Positions 33,611 to 42,250 are shown, numbered from the stretch's first letter. The stretch is 64,000 nt of DNA from Fen-1364 sp049515135 (GCA_049515135.1 JBEKUJ010000015.1:40132-104131); one strand, 5' to 3'. Translations and numbers: made by a program. Notes: a model not told the origin generated them from the sequence alone.

Positions 33611-36600
33611 CTATCTGAAATCGTGGCTTGCCGCGGCCGTCCTTGTCTCTTTTTCAACGAACTCGGGCTTCCAGAACGAGTCCGCAATGATATGAACCAC
33701 CCCGTCAGCCACCTGGAGCCGCCCCGTGACCCCGAGGATCCAGCTGGTCAGGATCAAGGTCCGGTATTGCTTGAAGACCTTCTCCCACACCACGAGATTC
33801 GCAAAGCCCGACTCGTCTTCCAGCGTCATGAAAAGCACGCCGGAGGCGGTCCCCGGCATCTGCCTGCAGATTGCGCACCCGGCAAGTGAAACCCTCCGAC
33901 CGTGCTCCATCCGGGACACGCCGGCAGCGTCGGGAAGCCCCTGCTTCTCCAGCAACCCGCGGAACTGCTCCATCACGTGGCCGCGCGGGCTCTGGTCCGA
34001 CGCGTTGTAGTCCCAGGCGACCTCCTCCGCGGCGCTCAAGGCTCGAAATGCAGGGGTCTCCTCGGACTGGCCGACGAGCAGGCCCGTGGGATAGTCAGTC
34101 TGATCCAGCACGCCCCAGATTGCTTCTCGGCGTCCCTTGTCAAAGCAGTCGAAGGCTCCCACCTCTGCCAGGCGTTCCATGGAATCACTGGGCAGCCTGC
34201 AGAGAGAGGTGAAGTCGGACAGGGTCGAGGCATGCCCGGCGGCGCGCCATGCCTGGATGCGCTCCCAGTCCCCTGTCCCGAGCCCCTTGACGTATCGCAG
34301 CCCAATTCGAACAGCGTAGTCCGCCGGGCCGGTCCGGCGCTCCAGCGTGCAGTCCCAATCACTCCTGAGAATGTCGACGGGCAGGAACTTCACGCCATGA
34401 CGCTTCGAGTCGTCAATGACCGTGGCCGGTGAGTAGAACCCGAACGGCCACGCGTTCAGCAGCGCGCACGCGAACACAACCGGGTAATGTCGCCTGAGGT
34501 ATGCCGTGGCATACGCGATAAGCGCGAAGCTGGCCGCATGCGACTCTGGAAACCCATACTCTCCGAACCCCAGGATCTGGCTGAAGACCCTTTCGGCGAA
34601 CTCCGGCTCGATCCCTTTGGCAATCATGCGTGATACCAGGCGGTCGTGGTGCTGCTCGATCCGCCCGCGCTGTTTCCACGCCGCCATGTCCCGGCGCAGC
34701 TGGTCCGCTTCCCCCGGCGTGTAGTCTGCCGCCACCACGGCGAGCTTCATCACCTGTTCCTGAAAGAGAGGGATCCCCAGCGTCTTGCTGAGGACAGGCT
34801 CCAGGCTCGGATGGGGGTACGTGACCTCCTCCTCCCCCGCGCGGCGCCTCAGATAGGGATGGACCATCCCTCCCGTGATGGGTCCGGGCCTGACCAGACT
34901 GACTTCAATGACGAGGTCATAGTAGCTCCGCGGCTTCAGGCGCGGCAGCATGGCCATCTGCGCCCTGCTCTCGATCTGGAACACTCCCACTGTGTCTGCC
35001 CGGCAGGCCATGTCGAAGACTCCCGCGTCATCCGGCGGAATGGTCGCCAGGGAGAGATCCGTGTCGTACCGGCTCTTCAACAGGCGGAAGGCGTAGTCGA
35101 GGTGCGTCAGCGCGCCCAGGCCAAGAAGGTCCACCTTGAAGAGGTTCATCGTCTCGATGTCAGTCTTGTCCCACTGAATGACGGTGCGGTCCTGCATTGT
35201 GGCATTCTCGATAGGAACGATGGTATCAACAGGGTCGCTGCCCAGGAGAAAGCCGCCCGGATGGATGGACAGGTGACGGGGAAACCCGGTGATCTCCCTG
35301 GTCAACGCCACCATGTGCCCAAGGAGAGGCCCGGGAAGATCCAGCCCTGCTTCCTTGAAAACTGCCTCCAGGTCACCATCCCAATGCGGAAGCAGCTTGG
35401 CACACTGGTCCAGCGCGACTTCCGGTATGCCGAATGCCTTGCCCACCTCCCTGATCGCGGACCTGGTTCGATAGCGGACAACGTTGGCCACCATGGCCGC
35501 CCGGTCCCTGCCGTACTTCTGGTACATGTGCTGAATGACTTCTTCCCGCCGGTTGTGCTCGATGTCCAGATCGATGTCGGGCGGCTCCGCCCTTTCGCGG
35601 GACAGAAACCGCTCGAAGAGCAGGTTCATGCGCACGGGGTCCACAGACGTGACGCCCAGGCAGTAGCAGACAACAGAGTTTGCCGCGGATCCCCGGCCCT
35701 GACAGAGAATGCCCTTTTCCCTGCAGAACCGAACCAGCTCCCACATGGTCAGGAAGTACCCGCAGTATCCCAGCTCATGGATGAGCGCAAGCTCCTTCTC
35801 AAGCAACGCACGCGCGCTTTCTGGAATATCGCCCTTGTATCTGCTCCGCGCGCCTTCGTAGGTGATGTGACTGAGCCAGGTTGCGGTGGTGAAGCCATCA
35901 GGGACCACTTCATCAGGGTACTTGTAGACCAGCTCTTCAAAAGAGAAGGAACACCGATCAGCTGCTTCCCGCGATGCTTCGAGCAGCTCCGGCGAATCGT
36001 GGTAAAGAGCTTCCAGCTCGGCGGCTGACTTGAGGGAATGTTCTTCGTTGGGATAGAGCTTTGTCTGCGCCTCCCTCAGAGTGGTCCTGTGCCTGATGCA
36101 CACAAGGACATCCTGGAGCTTCCGCCGTTGGGCCCCGTGGTACAGGACCTCGGTGGCTGCTACCAGGGGCAGGGAGAACCGGGCCGCGCTTTCCCGTGTT
36201 GCGCGCTCCCGTGCAATGTCATCCGCCCGGTGATGCCGCGCCACGACCGCGTAGAGGCGATCCCCGAAGGCTTCCCTGAGGGTGCCGAGCCCGGGCTCTT
36301 GAGGTGAAGGCCCGGCGGAGTCATTGAGCCAGAGCGCCAGCATCCCTCCTGCGCTGTCAGCCACCTCTTCCCACCGGACAGAGCACATCCCCTTGGGGCT
36401 TCTGAGATGACCACGGGAGATGAGCCGGCAGAGATTGCCATACCCGGATCTGTCCTGCGCCAGGAGGACCACGGAGGAGCCATCATCAATCGTGACCTGC
36501 GATCCCGTGATGAGCTTGACCCTGCTCTGGCGTGCGGCGTCGAAGGCCCGCACCATTCCATAGACGCCGTTTCGATCTGTGATGGCGATGGCTGGCAGCC

Positions 36601-36691
36601 CGAGCCGGACCGCGGTCTCCACCAGCTCCTCTGGATGGCTGGCGCCTTCCAAGAAGGAGAAATTCGTCTTACACCACAGCGGAACGTACAT
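33611..36691 (-). CDS. dnaE2: Error-prone DNA polymerase III alpha subunit (DnaE2)
   Basis: C-family DNA polymerase of 1026 residues, the DnaE2/ImuC type that performs damage-induced mutagenic synthesis with ImuA and ImuB. The N-terminal PHP domain begins YVPLWCKTNFSFLEGASHPEEL. Palm-domain aspartates appear in PDIDLDIEHNRR near residue 400. The motif MNLFKVDLLGLGAL near 505 and the C-terminal OB-fold (LILTSWILGVTGRLQVADG) are present. Length is short of the ~1160 of replicative DnaE, as expected for DnaE2. ATG 36691 lies 11 bases after the ImuB stop. It ends the cassette imuA-imuB-dnaE2. Confidence 0.9.
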   Translation of the reverse strand: MYVPLWCKTNFSFLEGASHPEELVETAVRLGLPAIAITDRNGVYGMVRAFDAARQSRVKLITGSQVTIDDGSSVVLLAQDRSGYGNLCRLISRGHLRSPKGMCSVRWEEVADSAGGMLALWLNDSAGPSPQEPGLGTLREAFGDRLYAVVARHHRADDIARERATRESAARFSLPLVAATEVLYHGAQRRKLQDVLVCIRHRTTLREAQTKLYPNEEHSLKSAAELEALYHDSPELLEASREAADRCSFSFEELVYKYPDEVVPDGFTTATWLSHITYEGARSRYKGDIPESARALLEKELALIHELGYCGYFLTMWELVRFCREKGILCQGRGSAANSVVCYCLGVTSVDPVRMNLLFERFLSRERAEPPDIDLDIEHNRREEVIQHMYQKYGRDRAAMVANVVRYRTRSAIREVGKAFGIPEVALDQCAKLLPHWDGDLEAVFKEAGLDLPGPLLGHMVALTREITGFPRHLSIHPGGFLLGSDPVDTIVPIENATMQDRTVIQWDKTDIETMNLFKVDLLGLGALTHLDYAFRLLKSRYDTDLSLATIPPDDAGVFDMACRADTVGVFQIESRAQMAMLPRLKPRSYYDLVIEVSLVRPGPITGGMVHPYLRRRAGEEEVTYPHPSLEPVLSKTLGIPLFQEQVMKLAVVAADYTPGEADQLRRDMAAWKQRGRIEQHHDRLVSRMIAKGIEPEFAERVFSQILGFGEYGFPESHAASFALIAYATAYLRRHYPVVFACALLNAWPFGFYSPATVIDDSKRHGVKFLPVDILRSDWDCTLERRTGPADYAVRIGLRYVKGLGTGDWERIQAWRAAGHASTLSDFTSLCRLPSDSMERLAEVGAFDCFDKGRREAIWGVLDQTDYPTGLLVGQSEETPAFRALSAAEEVAWDYNASDQSPRGHVMEQFRGLLEKQGLPDAAGVSRMEHGRRVSLAGCAICRQMPGTASGVLFMTLEDESGFANLVVWEKVFKQYRTLILTSWILGVTGRLQVADGVVHIIADSFWKPEFVEKETRTAAASHDFR

Positions 36692-36702
36692 GGCCGCCTG
36701 CT

Positions 36703-38163
36703 TCAGTCCACGACGCCCTGCACCCAGGAGGTGTCCGTGAGCTTGTCGACAAAGAGCCAGAGAATGCCGGCTGGCGAGTCGTGAAAGCTGTAGTGGCGAA
36801 GGAAAGGCGCATCCTTTCCGTCGGTGGCCCACCACTGGCCTGATACGATGAAAGGCCCGGCCTTCCAGCCTGGCTGCAGAGAGCCGGGCCGGACCTGCTG
36901 CGGCTCGAAAATCCTTCTGACCGCAGTGAGGCGCTGCGCTGAGATCAATTGCGGGCGCAGCGAGGGCAGGATTGGCCGGTTCAGCGCAACCCAGGTGAAA
37001 GACCGCTCCGGGAGATACGAGTCACGGAGCTGCGCGCGGGTCACTGACTCATTGCCGAAGCGCGCGCGAATGGCGGCAAAGGCCCTGGCGCCCGCCTGCA
37101 GGTCCCGCCTTCGTATCGTGAACAACTCCTCCTGCGTCCGCGACGGCTGAGTCCTGGTTGAGCGGACCTCGATGTCCTCCACTCCGGAGGCGAATTGCCG
37201 GGAGGAGAGGCGAAGCTGGATCAGGCGCCGCAGGAGATGCGAGGCCAGAGTGGGAATGGCAGGACGGATCACATCGGTTGTGATTTCTCCGCTCTCCGTA
37301 CGGAGGATGAGAGTGAGCCCGGAGATCACCGACCTCTCCGCCTCCGCGCGCGCTGCCTGGATTGCCAGGAGCTCATCTATATGCGGCATGAGCATGCTGA
37401 GGTCCACCAGCGGGGAATCAAGATGGCGTCTGCAGGGCACCGTCTCATTCACTGCCCGGGACTGGATGGGCAGAGAATCGGCATCCAGGATGGCCTGGCG
37501 GAGAAGCCCTGCTTCCTTTCCGAAGCGCTGCGCGACTTCTCCGGCCGGGAGAGAAACGAACTGCCGCACGGTACGGACCTCGAGCTTACGCAGTGTGCTC
37601 TTTGCTTTCGGAGAAAGAGGGAGGATATCGATGGAAGACCGGCTCATCAGCTCGCGTTCCTCGGTTCGTGATGTGAACACCAGGGAGCGCGATCTTGAGC
37701 GGGCAATTGCGTACGTGCCGAAACGGGTGAATCCGAGCACAACGCTCGCCTGGAAGCCTTCCGATGCAAGCGCGCCGCGCACCGTGTCCATCCAGCGGGA
37801 CTCCGACGCAAAGAGAGATTGGAGCCCATCCACTGACACCCAGACCGCATCATCATCGAACGGGCAGGGCTCGATATCCGGAGTAAATGCAGAGAGCAGC
37901 CTTGTGATGCGATCCCGGGTTTCCGCCATCCGGTCCGGCGACACTGGCCGAGCCCTCAGGCTCGGCACCAGGGAAAGGGCGTTGGCATACCTCATCCCGA
38001 CGATCAGGCCTTTCTCCCGGGCTTCCCGATTCAAGGCCAGAATGGGGCTCTGCGGCTTCTCCTCTTTCGTCACGGCGACAGGCGTCCCCTGCCACGCGGG
38101 GTTGTCTCTCAGAAGGATCTGCAGGGGCAAGCGGTCAACGTTAATGCATCCCAGAAGGGCCAT
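36703..38163 (-). CDS. imuB: ImuB-like Y-family polymerase homologue
   Basis: A 486-residue Y-family-like protein of the ImuB (DUF6504/DinP-related) type. The N-terminal INVDRLPLQ keeps one of the usual acidic residues, but the SIDEAFLDV catalytic segment is replaced by VSVDGLQSLF, lacking the glutamate, so it is probably inactive as a polymerase and acts as a scaffold for DnaE2, as shown for mycobacterial ImuB. A Y-family palm and little-finger layout can be followed to the end. ATG 38163 overlaps the ImuA-like stop by 23 bases; the frame to 38229 is an extension. Confidence 0.85.
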   Translation of the reverse strand: MALLGCINVDRLPLQILLRDNPAWQGTPVAVTKEEKPQSPILALNREAREKGLIVGMRYANALSLVPSLRARPVSPDRMAETRDRITRLLSAFTPDIEPCPFDDDAVWVSVDGLQSLFASESRWMDTVRGALASEGFQASVVLGFTRFGTYAIARSRSRSLVFTSRTEERELMSRSSIDILPLSPKAKSTLRKLEVRTVRQFVSLPAGEVAQRFGKEAGLLRQAILDADSLPIQSRAVNETVPCRRHLDSPLVDLSMLMPHIDELLAIQAARAEAERSVISGLTLILRTESGEITTDVIRPAIPTLASHLLRRLIQLRLSSRQFASGVEDIEVRSTRTQPSRTQEELFTIRRRDLQAGARAFAAIRARFGNESVTRAQLRDSYLPERSFTWVALNRPILPSLRPQLISAQRLTAVRRIFEPQQVRPGSLQPGWKAGPFIVSGQWWATDGKDAPFLRHYSFHDSPAGILWLFVDKLTDTSWVQGVVD

Positions 38164-38773
38164 GGTACTGCCTGCTTTGCCTGGAGCTGGAATTGGAGCG
38201 CTTGTCTTTGACCGTGTGAATGTCGACATGGAGAGGCCCGACGCCGGACCGGCTGATGAATCCCCGCAGCGAGATCCGGGAGCCGAGGGAGGGATCCTGA
38301 CGGCGTTTTCTTGTGAGGAAGACGACAGCGGCCTGACCGCGTTCAGCGAGCTTCTGGATCCGGCCCAGAGAGGCGTCAGTGGTGGTCCCGGGCCCCTCCA
38401 GATCCACGATCACAAGCCCGAAGGCCTTTGACCTCAGGAGCCATTCGGCGGCTGTCAGCGAGTCGGTTTCTCCGCCGGCGCGGATCACGGCGACAGCGGA
38501 AAGATCCACACCGCGCTGTTGAAGGTCGGGGGGAAAGAATATCGAGCCCGCTCCTGCCACCCAGGCGACGGGCTCATTCCGGCTTTGGGCTTCCGCGATG
38601 ATCTCAACGGCATAGCTGACCGCGCCGGAAGGGGTCTGCTCAGAGATCTCCGCCAGGATTCCGACCAGATTGTCGAATCTCCATGACCCCCCGCCGGGTG
38701 CTTTTTTCAGGTCCGTTGCGCGAAAAACCGGAATGTCCGCAAGAGATCCAGTTGTCAGTTGAATCGCCGGCAT
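38141..38773 (-). CDS. imuA: ImuA-like RecA-related protein without a recognisable P-loop
   Basis: A 210-residue protein of the ImuA/ImuA' type at the head of the mutagenesis cassette. The RecA-like fold is suggested by LVGILAEISEQTPSGAVSYA near residue 35-50 (in place of the Walker A GPESSGKT), VAWVAGAGSIFFPPDLQ near 80, and VIVDLEGPGT near 135 as the Walker B strand. No intact P-loop is visible. ATG 38773 fits the family N-terminus; the frame runs on to 39112 but that stretch lies in a divergent gene. Only about 14 bases separate ATG 38773 from the palindrome, so the transcript has little leader. Confidence 0.75.
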   Translation of the reverse strand: MPAIQLTTGSLADIPVFRATDLKKAPGGGSWRFDNLVGILAEISEQTPSGAVSYAVEIIAEAQSRNEPVAWVAGAGSIFFPPDLQQRGVDLSAVAVIRAGGETDSLTAAEWLLRSKAFGLVIVDLEGPGTTTDASLGRIQKLAERGQAAVVFLTRKRRQDPSLGSRISLRGFISRSGVGPLHVDIHTVKDKRSNSSSRQSRQYHGPSGMH

Positions 38774-38782
38774 CGCCCGTAT

Positions 38783-38811
38783 AGGGTAACATATGTTAAG
38801 TACTCTGTCAA
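38783..38811 (-). promoter_or_regulatory. Candidate promoter of the imuA-imuB-dnaE2 cassette
   Basis: Minus-strand TTGACA (38811-38806), 17-base spacer, TACCCT (38788-38783). The -35 is perfect, the -10 poor (3 of 6), as is common for repressed SOS promoters. The palindrome at 38787-38798 lies in the spacer and onto the -10. Confidence 0.45.
38787..38798. promoter_or_regulatory. LexA-box-like palindrome between imuA and the divergent pair
   Basis: Perfect 12-base palindrome TAACATATGTTA, differing from the Gram-positive-type LexA consensus GAACATATGTTC only at the outermost base of each arm. It lies in the candidate imuA promoter and covers the ATG at 38793 of the divergent gene, so one bound dimer could control both sides. 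Confidence 0.55.
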
Positions 38812-39296
38812 GCGACGCGCATAAAGCGATGAGGCGGGTACCTTCGCCAGGGGAGACTCCCCAGACTGCGCGAGAGCCTTTGCAGGACCTCGCTCGCGTG
38901 TCTCTCTTGACCTTGCTCAAGCGAATCAAGCAGGAGGCCCAAGTTCGTGGAGCTCCGCCATGCTTCATCGCGCGGGAATGGTCCTCGGGTATCCGAGCTC
39001 TCATGACCGGCGGAGCAAATGAGGATGATATTCTAAAGGCTTTCAGGGCATTCATAGAGACAGCTCCCGAGCGGGTGACATTTTTCCCGCAGCATTTTTT
39101 GAAATGGCGCAAGGTAGCGCGGACGCGCGGGCTAAGGGAACAGAGAGAGCATCAGGACAGGGAGGAGCGCCAGGCCCTCGAGCGCGATCGTGCCAAAGAG
39201 AGGGAGCGGCTTCCGCGGGAACGAGAGGATCCGTATTGGCAGGAACAGATAGAGACGGCAGTAGCGCAGCTGCCCTGGAGGAGGGTACGGGCATGA
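38793..39296 (+). CDS. Hypothetical protein divergent from imuA
   Basis: A 167-residue frame divergent from the mutagenesis cassette. The N-terminal half (LLTLLKRIKQEAQVRG) is helical; LRKAFRAF-like ILKAFRAFIETAPERVTFFP followed by QHFLKWRKV near 80-110 looks like a small helical domain often seen in DNA-related proteins. Residues about 115-150 are highly charged (REQREHQDREERQALERDR) and likely coiled coil. ATG 38793 lies inside the LexA-like palindrome; ATG 38829 is the alternative. I do not recognise the family. A position divergent from imuA suggests a damage-response link, but this is inference. Confidence 0.6.
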   Translation: MLSTLSSDAHKAMRRVPSPGETPQTAREPLQDLARVSLLTLLKRIKQEAQVRGAPPCFIAREWSSGIRALMTGGANEDDILKAFRAFIETAPERVTFFPQHFLKWRKVARTRGLREQREHQDREERQALERDRAKERERLPREREDPYWQEQIETAVAQLPWRRVRA

Positions 39297-39451
39297 GCGA
39301 GGAACTGACTGTGACAGCGATGGAGTCTTTTAAGGAGCTTTACGGAGTGGGCGGAGACGGGTTGGGGGAAGGAGAGGTGGCCTGTGAGATGGAGTTTGAG
39401 TTGTTGGGCCTAAAGAAAAGACACGGCAGACCGTGGGGAAATCAGCTGTAG
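39293..39451 (+). CDS. Small hypothetical protein coupled to the divergent gene
   Basis: A 52-residue acidic frame whose ATG overlaps the preceding stop as ATGA and is preceded by GGAGGAGG, a strong site. Sequence MSEELTVTAMESFKELYGVG is followed by a Gly/Glu-rich part and a basic C-terminus (KKRHGRPWGNQL). The coupling and the site support translation. No family recognised. Confidence 0.5.
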   Translation: MSEELTVTAMESFKELYGVGGDGLGEGEVACEMEFELLGLKKRHGRPWGNQL

Positions 39452-39486
39452 ATTGTTTTAGAAATCTCAAGCGGTTTTGATAATTG

Positions 39487-40578
39487 TTAATTCATTTTCT
39501 TGATGACGGCTCTTCCGGTCGCATTCTTGATCCACATACTGAGCAGAAACTCGTTATAGGCGTTGTCTGTCCGGGCCGAGCGGGCAACGTGGCGGCTGAG
39601 CCTTCGGATGGTGAGCTTCTCTTTTTCCGTGAGCGACGGGTAGGAGAAGCGCAGCGTTTCCTCTCCCCTAGCCGCCTCACCTTGCAGCACGTGGATGGCC
39701 CCCGAGAGGGCCTGCGCGAATGCGTGTCCCTTGCGCAGCCGCAGACACTGGTCCGCATGGTGCCGTGCACGGCTATAATCACCGAGAGCCGTGCGCGCCA
39801 GGGCGGCGCGCAGGTGAAGCGGAAAGCTGTTACCCTTGGACGCAAGGTTTAGGTCGATGCGCTGCACAGCCTGTCGAGCCTCCGCGAGGCTGAACGGGCG
39901 GAACGGCGAGGTGCGCTGCAGCCAGAGAAGAAGGCTGAACGCAGCAAAAAACTGGATCCAGTCGAAAAGAAACACCCATTCGCCAAGCAGGCTGACCAGA
40001 AAATTCGAGATCCCGTGGAGCAACGCCGCGGGATAGATTGAGAAAAAAAGAATGACAAAATCCCGCGGCCGCCGTTGGCGATTTACGTGGATCAGCACCG
40101 CGTAGGCGAAGCCCCAGATGCACGCGTACGTCAGGTGGCCCGGCGTCGCGAGGAGGGCGCGCGCGGCGACGACATCGGTCCCGTAGCTCAGACCGTACTT
40201 CACGTTCTCCGTCAGGGAGAAAGCCAGGGCCACCGCCGCGGCGTGCAGCATGGCATCCAGCGGTTCCTGGACTGGCTTTCGCCTCAGCATGATGAGAAAG
40301 AAGATGAGGAACTTGGCGAACTCTTCTACGGGTCCCACAACGAGCACGTTGTAGACAAAATACTGAGCTTGCGGAGACTCAATTCCCGAGGTGAGATCCG
40401 GGGCGATCTTGTAAATGAGAATTACCAGCGGGATGCTGGCGAACCCGAAAAGGAGCGACGCGAAGAGACTCCGGGTACTGTCCTTCTCCCTGCGGTGAGG
40501 ATCGATGAACACGATGATCCCAAACCAGGCCGCGCCGGAGATAAGGGCGACACCGATATTGGCTGCAAGCGGGATCAT
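39487..40578 (-). CDS. PrsW-family intramembrane protease with C-terminal helical extension
   Basis: A 363-residue membrane protein of the PrsW family, which cleaves within membranes. The family glutamate pair is GPVEEFAKFL (residues 82-91), with FSLTENVKYGL near 124, ATPGHLTYACIWGFAYA near 145-160 and ALLHGISNFL near 190. About eight membrane helices occupy the first 230 residues. The last 130 residues are soluble and TPR-like (ARTALGDYSRARHHADQCLRL), an addition to the usual family length. Target unknown. ATG 40578 with a modest ribosome site. Confidence 0.82.
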   Translation of the reverse strand: MIPLAANIGVALISGAAWFGIIVFIDPHRREKDSTRSLFASLLFGFASIPLVILIYKIAPDLTSGIESPQAQYFVYNVLVVGPVEEFAKFLIFFLIMLRRKPVQEPLDAMLHAAAVALAFSLTENVKYGLSYGTDVVAARALLATPGHLTYACIWGFAYAVLIHVNRQRRPRDFVILFFSIYPAALLHGISNFLVSLLGEWVFLFDWIQFFAAFSLLLWLQRTSPFRPFSLAEARQAVQRIDLNLASKGNSFPLHLRAALARTALGDYSRARHHADQCLRLRKGHAFAQALSGAIHVLQGEAARGEETLRFSYPSLTEKEKLTIRRLSRHVARSARTDNAYNEFLLSMWIKNATGRAVIKKMN

Positions 40579-40695
40579 TCCACCTTCTTTACCGCACGCT
40601 CGTCATTAACCGTTGTCCGAGACGGGAGCGTGACAGCGACAGGCGAGCCCCGTGGGAAAGAAATACGGGCGCAGGCGGACCTGCAAATTCCTCGA

Positions 40696-41571
40696 TCACG
40701 AGCCTCCGTTATCCTTCGCTGCTTTCATCCGGTCTTCAAGATCTTTGTAGCGATCTTTCCAGACGGCAGGGGTCTCGGTTTTCGCCCGCAAAAGATCCAG
40801 GTACTCGAGGGCCTGTGTTTTGCCTTTCGTGTAGTATATCGCGATCGCGTGCAAGCGATGCGCGTCCCAATTGGCATCCGACCCTGAACCGATATCCTCA
40901 ACGATTTTGATATATTCAAGGCTCCGCTCGTTCTGGTCATTGTCGAGGAAATTGTTTGCGATCGCTAGTGCGGTGCTCTCTTGGAAAGAAGTAGGTAAGT
41001 ATGCCGCAGAGCGCAGGCGGTCGAACACAGGGGCGGCCTCATTGACCCGGCCCATCTCGACAAGTATCGAGACAAGCTCTTGAGAGTTGCGGTACACCCC
41101 CGCCTTGAACTCTGCCAAGTACGGTTTCACTTTCGGCCCATCCTCAGTCGTTTGTGTGATCGCTGTCGCGAATGAGGGTGCATCCACGTATCCCTCGACC
41201 CTGCTGACCAGGGTACCATCCCAGTCCACGAAGAGAATCGTGGGGTATCCGCTGACGCCATACCTCTTGGCGAACTGAGCCCCGGGGGTGCTTTTCTCGG
41301 GGTTGAGCTTGAGGGCGACGAACTGCTGCGCCCCCTCGATCACCTTCGCATCCGTGTACGTTTTCTTGTCCATCACCGAGCACCATTCGCACCAATCTGT
41401 GTACACGTCAACCATCATAACCTTGCCGGTTTGCTTGGCTTCCGATGTGGCGGAGTCCAGATCGGTTCGCCATGCGATGCTCTGTGCTTCTGCATGGGCA
41501 CCTACAGAAAGGGACAACATCACCGTCGCTGTGGCGGCGACAAGAATCTTCGGGAAACGCTGCATCCTCAC
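40696..41571 (-). CDS. Secreted thioredoxin-fold protein with helical C-terminus
   Basis: A 291-residue exported protein. Signal peptide about 29 residues (cleaved near AEA-Q). The thioredoxin fold has the redox motif DWCEWC near residue 60, and cis-proline in VSGYPTILFVDWDG near 105-118, typical of thioredoxin_7/DsbD-gamma-like proteins. Residues about 150-290 are helical repeats (SILVEMGRVNEAAPVFDRL, RSLEYIKIVEDI), perhaps TPR-like. GTG 41571 has AAAGGAGA seven bases upstream; ATG 41565 is the alternative. Likely a periplasmic thiol reductase or sensor. Confidence 0.85.
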   Translation of the reverse strand: MRMQRFPKILVAATATVMLSLSVGAHAEAQSIAWRTDLDSATSEAKQTGKVMMVDVYTDWCEWCSVMDKKTYTDAKVIEGAQQFVALKLNPEKSTPGAQFAKRYGVSGYPTILFVDWDGTLVSRVEGYVDAPSFATAITQTTEDGPKVKPYLAEFKAGVYRNSQELVSILVEMGRVNEAAPVFDRLRSAAYLPTSFQESTALAIANNFLDNDQNERSLEYIKIVEDIGSGSDANWDAHRLHAIAIYYTKGKTQALEYLDLLRAKTETPAVWKDRYKDLEDRMKAAKDNGGS

Positions 41572-41620
41572 ATCAGGTCTCCTTTCGTGAAGTCAACCCC
41601 GACACAGCGGGGAAAGAGAT

Positions 41621-41698
41621 TCAAAGGTCAGAATCCTGAAACGGAAAGTCAACAATTGATTCACCCTCGGTCGAGACGCGAGCATAGCCGATGCGCAT
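41621..41698 (-). pseudogene. Serine-recombinase (resolvase) N-terminal remnant
   Basis: The 25-codon frame begins MRIGYARVSTEGE, the hallmark start of resolvase/invertase serine recombinases with the catalytic serine at position 9, then loses similarity after about 12 residues and stops. It is the scar of a mobile element. The rest of 41572-41849 is non-coding, with hairpins at 41771-41802 and about 41820-41839. Confidence 0.6.
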
Positions 41699-41770
41699 AG
41701 CCGTGTTTGGGGGAATAGTCGTCAAACCTGGCGCGAGAAAAGCGCCTCCGAGGCCGTCACGGGCTCCCGG

Positions 41771-41802
41771 TATGGACTGTTGAGGGCAACCAACAGTCCA
41801 TA
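41771..41802. repeat. Perfect 12-base inverted repeat next to recombinase remnant
   Basis: TATGGACTGTTG (41771-41782), 8-base loop, CAACAGTCCATA (41791-41802). No T run follows on either strand, so it is unlikely to be a terminator. It may be an element end, a recombination site or a regulator site. Confidence 0.7.
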
Positions 41803-41849
41803 CACGCAGCGAGGGCGAGCACGGGGCTCTTGCCGTGCCCCCAGGCCAA

Positions 41850-42233
41850 TCATGGATTTGACGAGGAAAGGGCCCCGATCGCTGCAATGAGAGCGACTAC
41901 TGCAAGACTGACTAACAGCACGTAAAGCAGTGTATCTGTGGTGTTTTGCGCGGTTGCCGCCGCGTTTACACCTGCGTTTACATCACCAGCAGCATCAAAG
42001 GGTGTTATAGGAGGCCACTTTGAGTTATCCCCCAATATTGGAAAAGCACCAATTGCGATTTCATTGGAGTTTGTCTGGAGAGTTCCACCAAATGCGATGT
42101 AACTCGAAGCTTCGGTAGCATTTAAGTTCTCCCCCACTGTGGTCAGTAGATTGGTATCTTCTCCTTGGCTGAAAGTTACGCCAGCCGTGAGCAGCGCCAA
42201 GACCAGTACGATGGAGATTGATTTTGTGACCAT
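41850..42233 (-). CDS. Small exported protein with C-terminal membrane anchor
   Basis: A 127-residue protein with an N-terminal signal peptide (about 21 residues, ending TFS) and a C-terminal membrane helix (LYVLLVSLAVVALIAAIGAL). The middle is a Thr/Asn/Ala-rich region (NLNATEASSYIAFGGTLQTN). GGGAGG precedes ATG 42233. It follows the other small exported protein gene with a 17-base gap, so they are co-transcribed. Low GC and residue use unlike the neighbours suggest recent arrival. I do not recognise the family. Confidence 0.62.
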   Translation of the reverse strand: MVTKSISIVLVLALLTAGVTFSQGEDTNLLTTVGENLNATEASSYIAFGGTLQTNSNEIAIGAFPILGDNSKWPPITPFDAAGDVNAGVNAAATAQNTTDTLLYVLLVSLAVVALIAAIGALSSSNP

Positions 42234-42250
42234 TCTATTTTGCCTCCCTT

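Noticed and set aside
34646..36028. Long plus-strand frame opposite dnaE2
   Set aside because: Antisense shadow of a conserved polymerase; no motif.
37172..38431. Long plus-strand frame opposite imuB and imuA
   Set aside because: Ser/Arg-rich antisense reading with no motif.
38774..39112. N-terminal extension of the ImuA-like gene
   Set aside because: The extension overlaps the divergent gene, has no ribosome site and no similarity to the family.
41820..41839. GC-rich hairpin near the small exported gene end as a terminator
   Set aside because: The stem is short and no T run follows in the direction of transcription.
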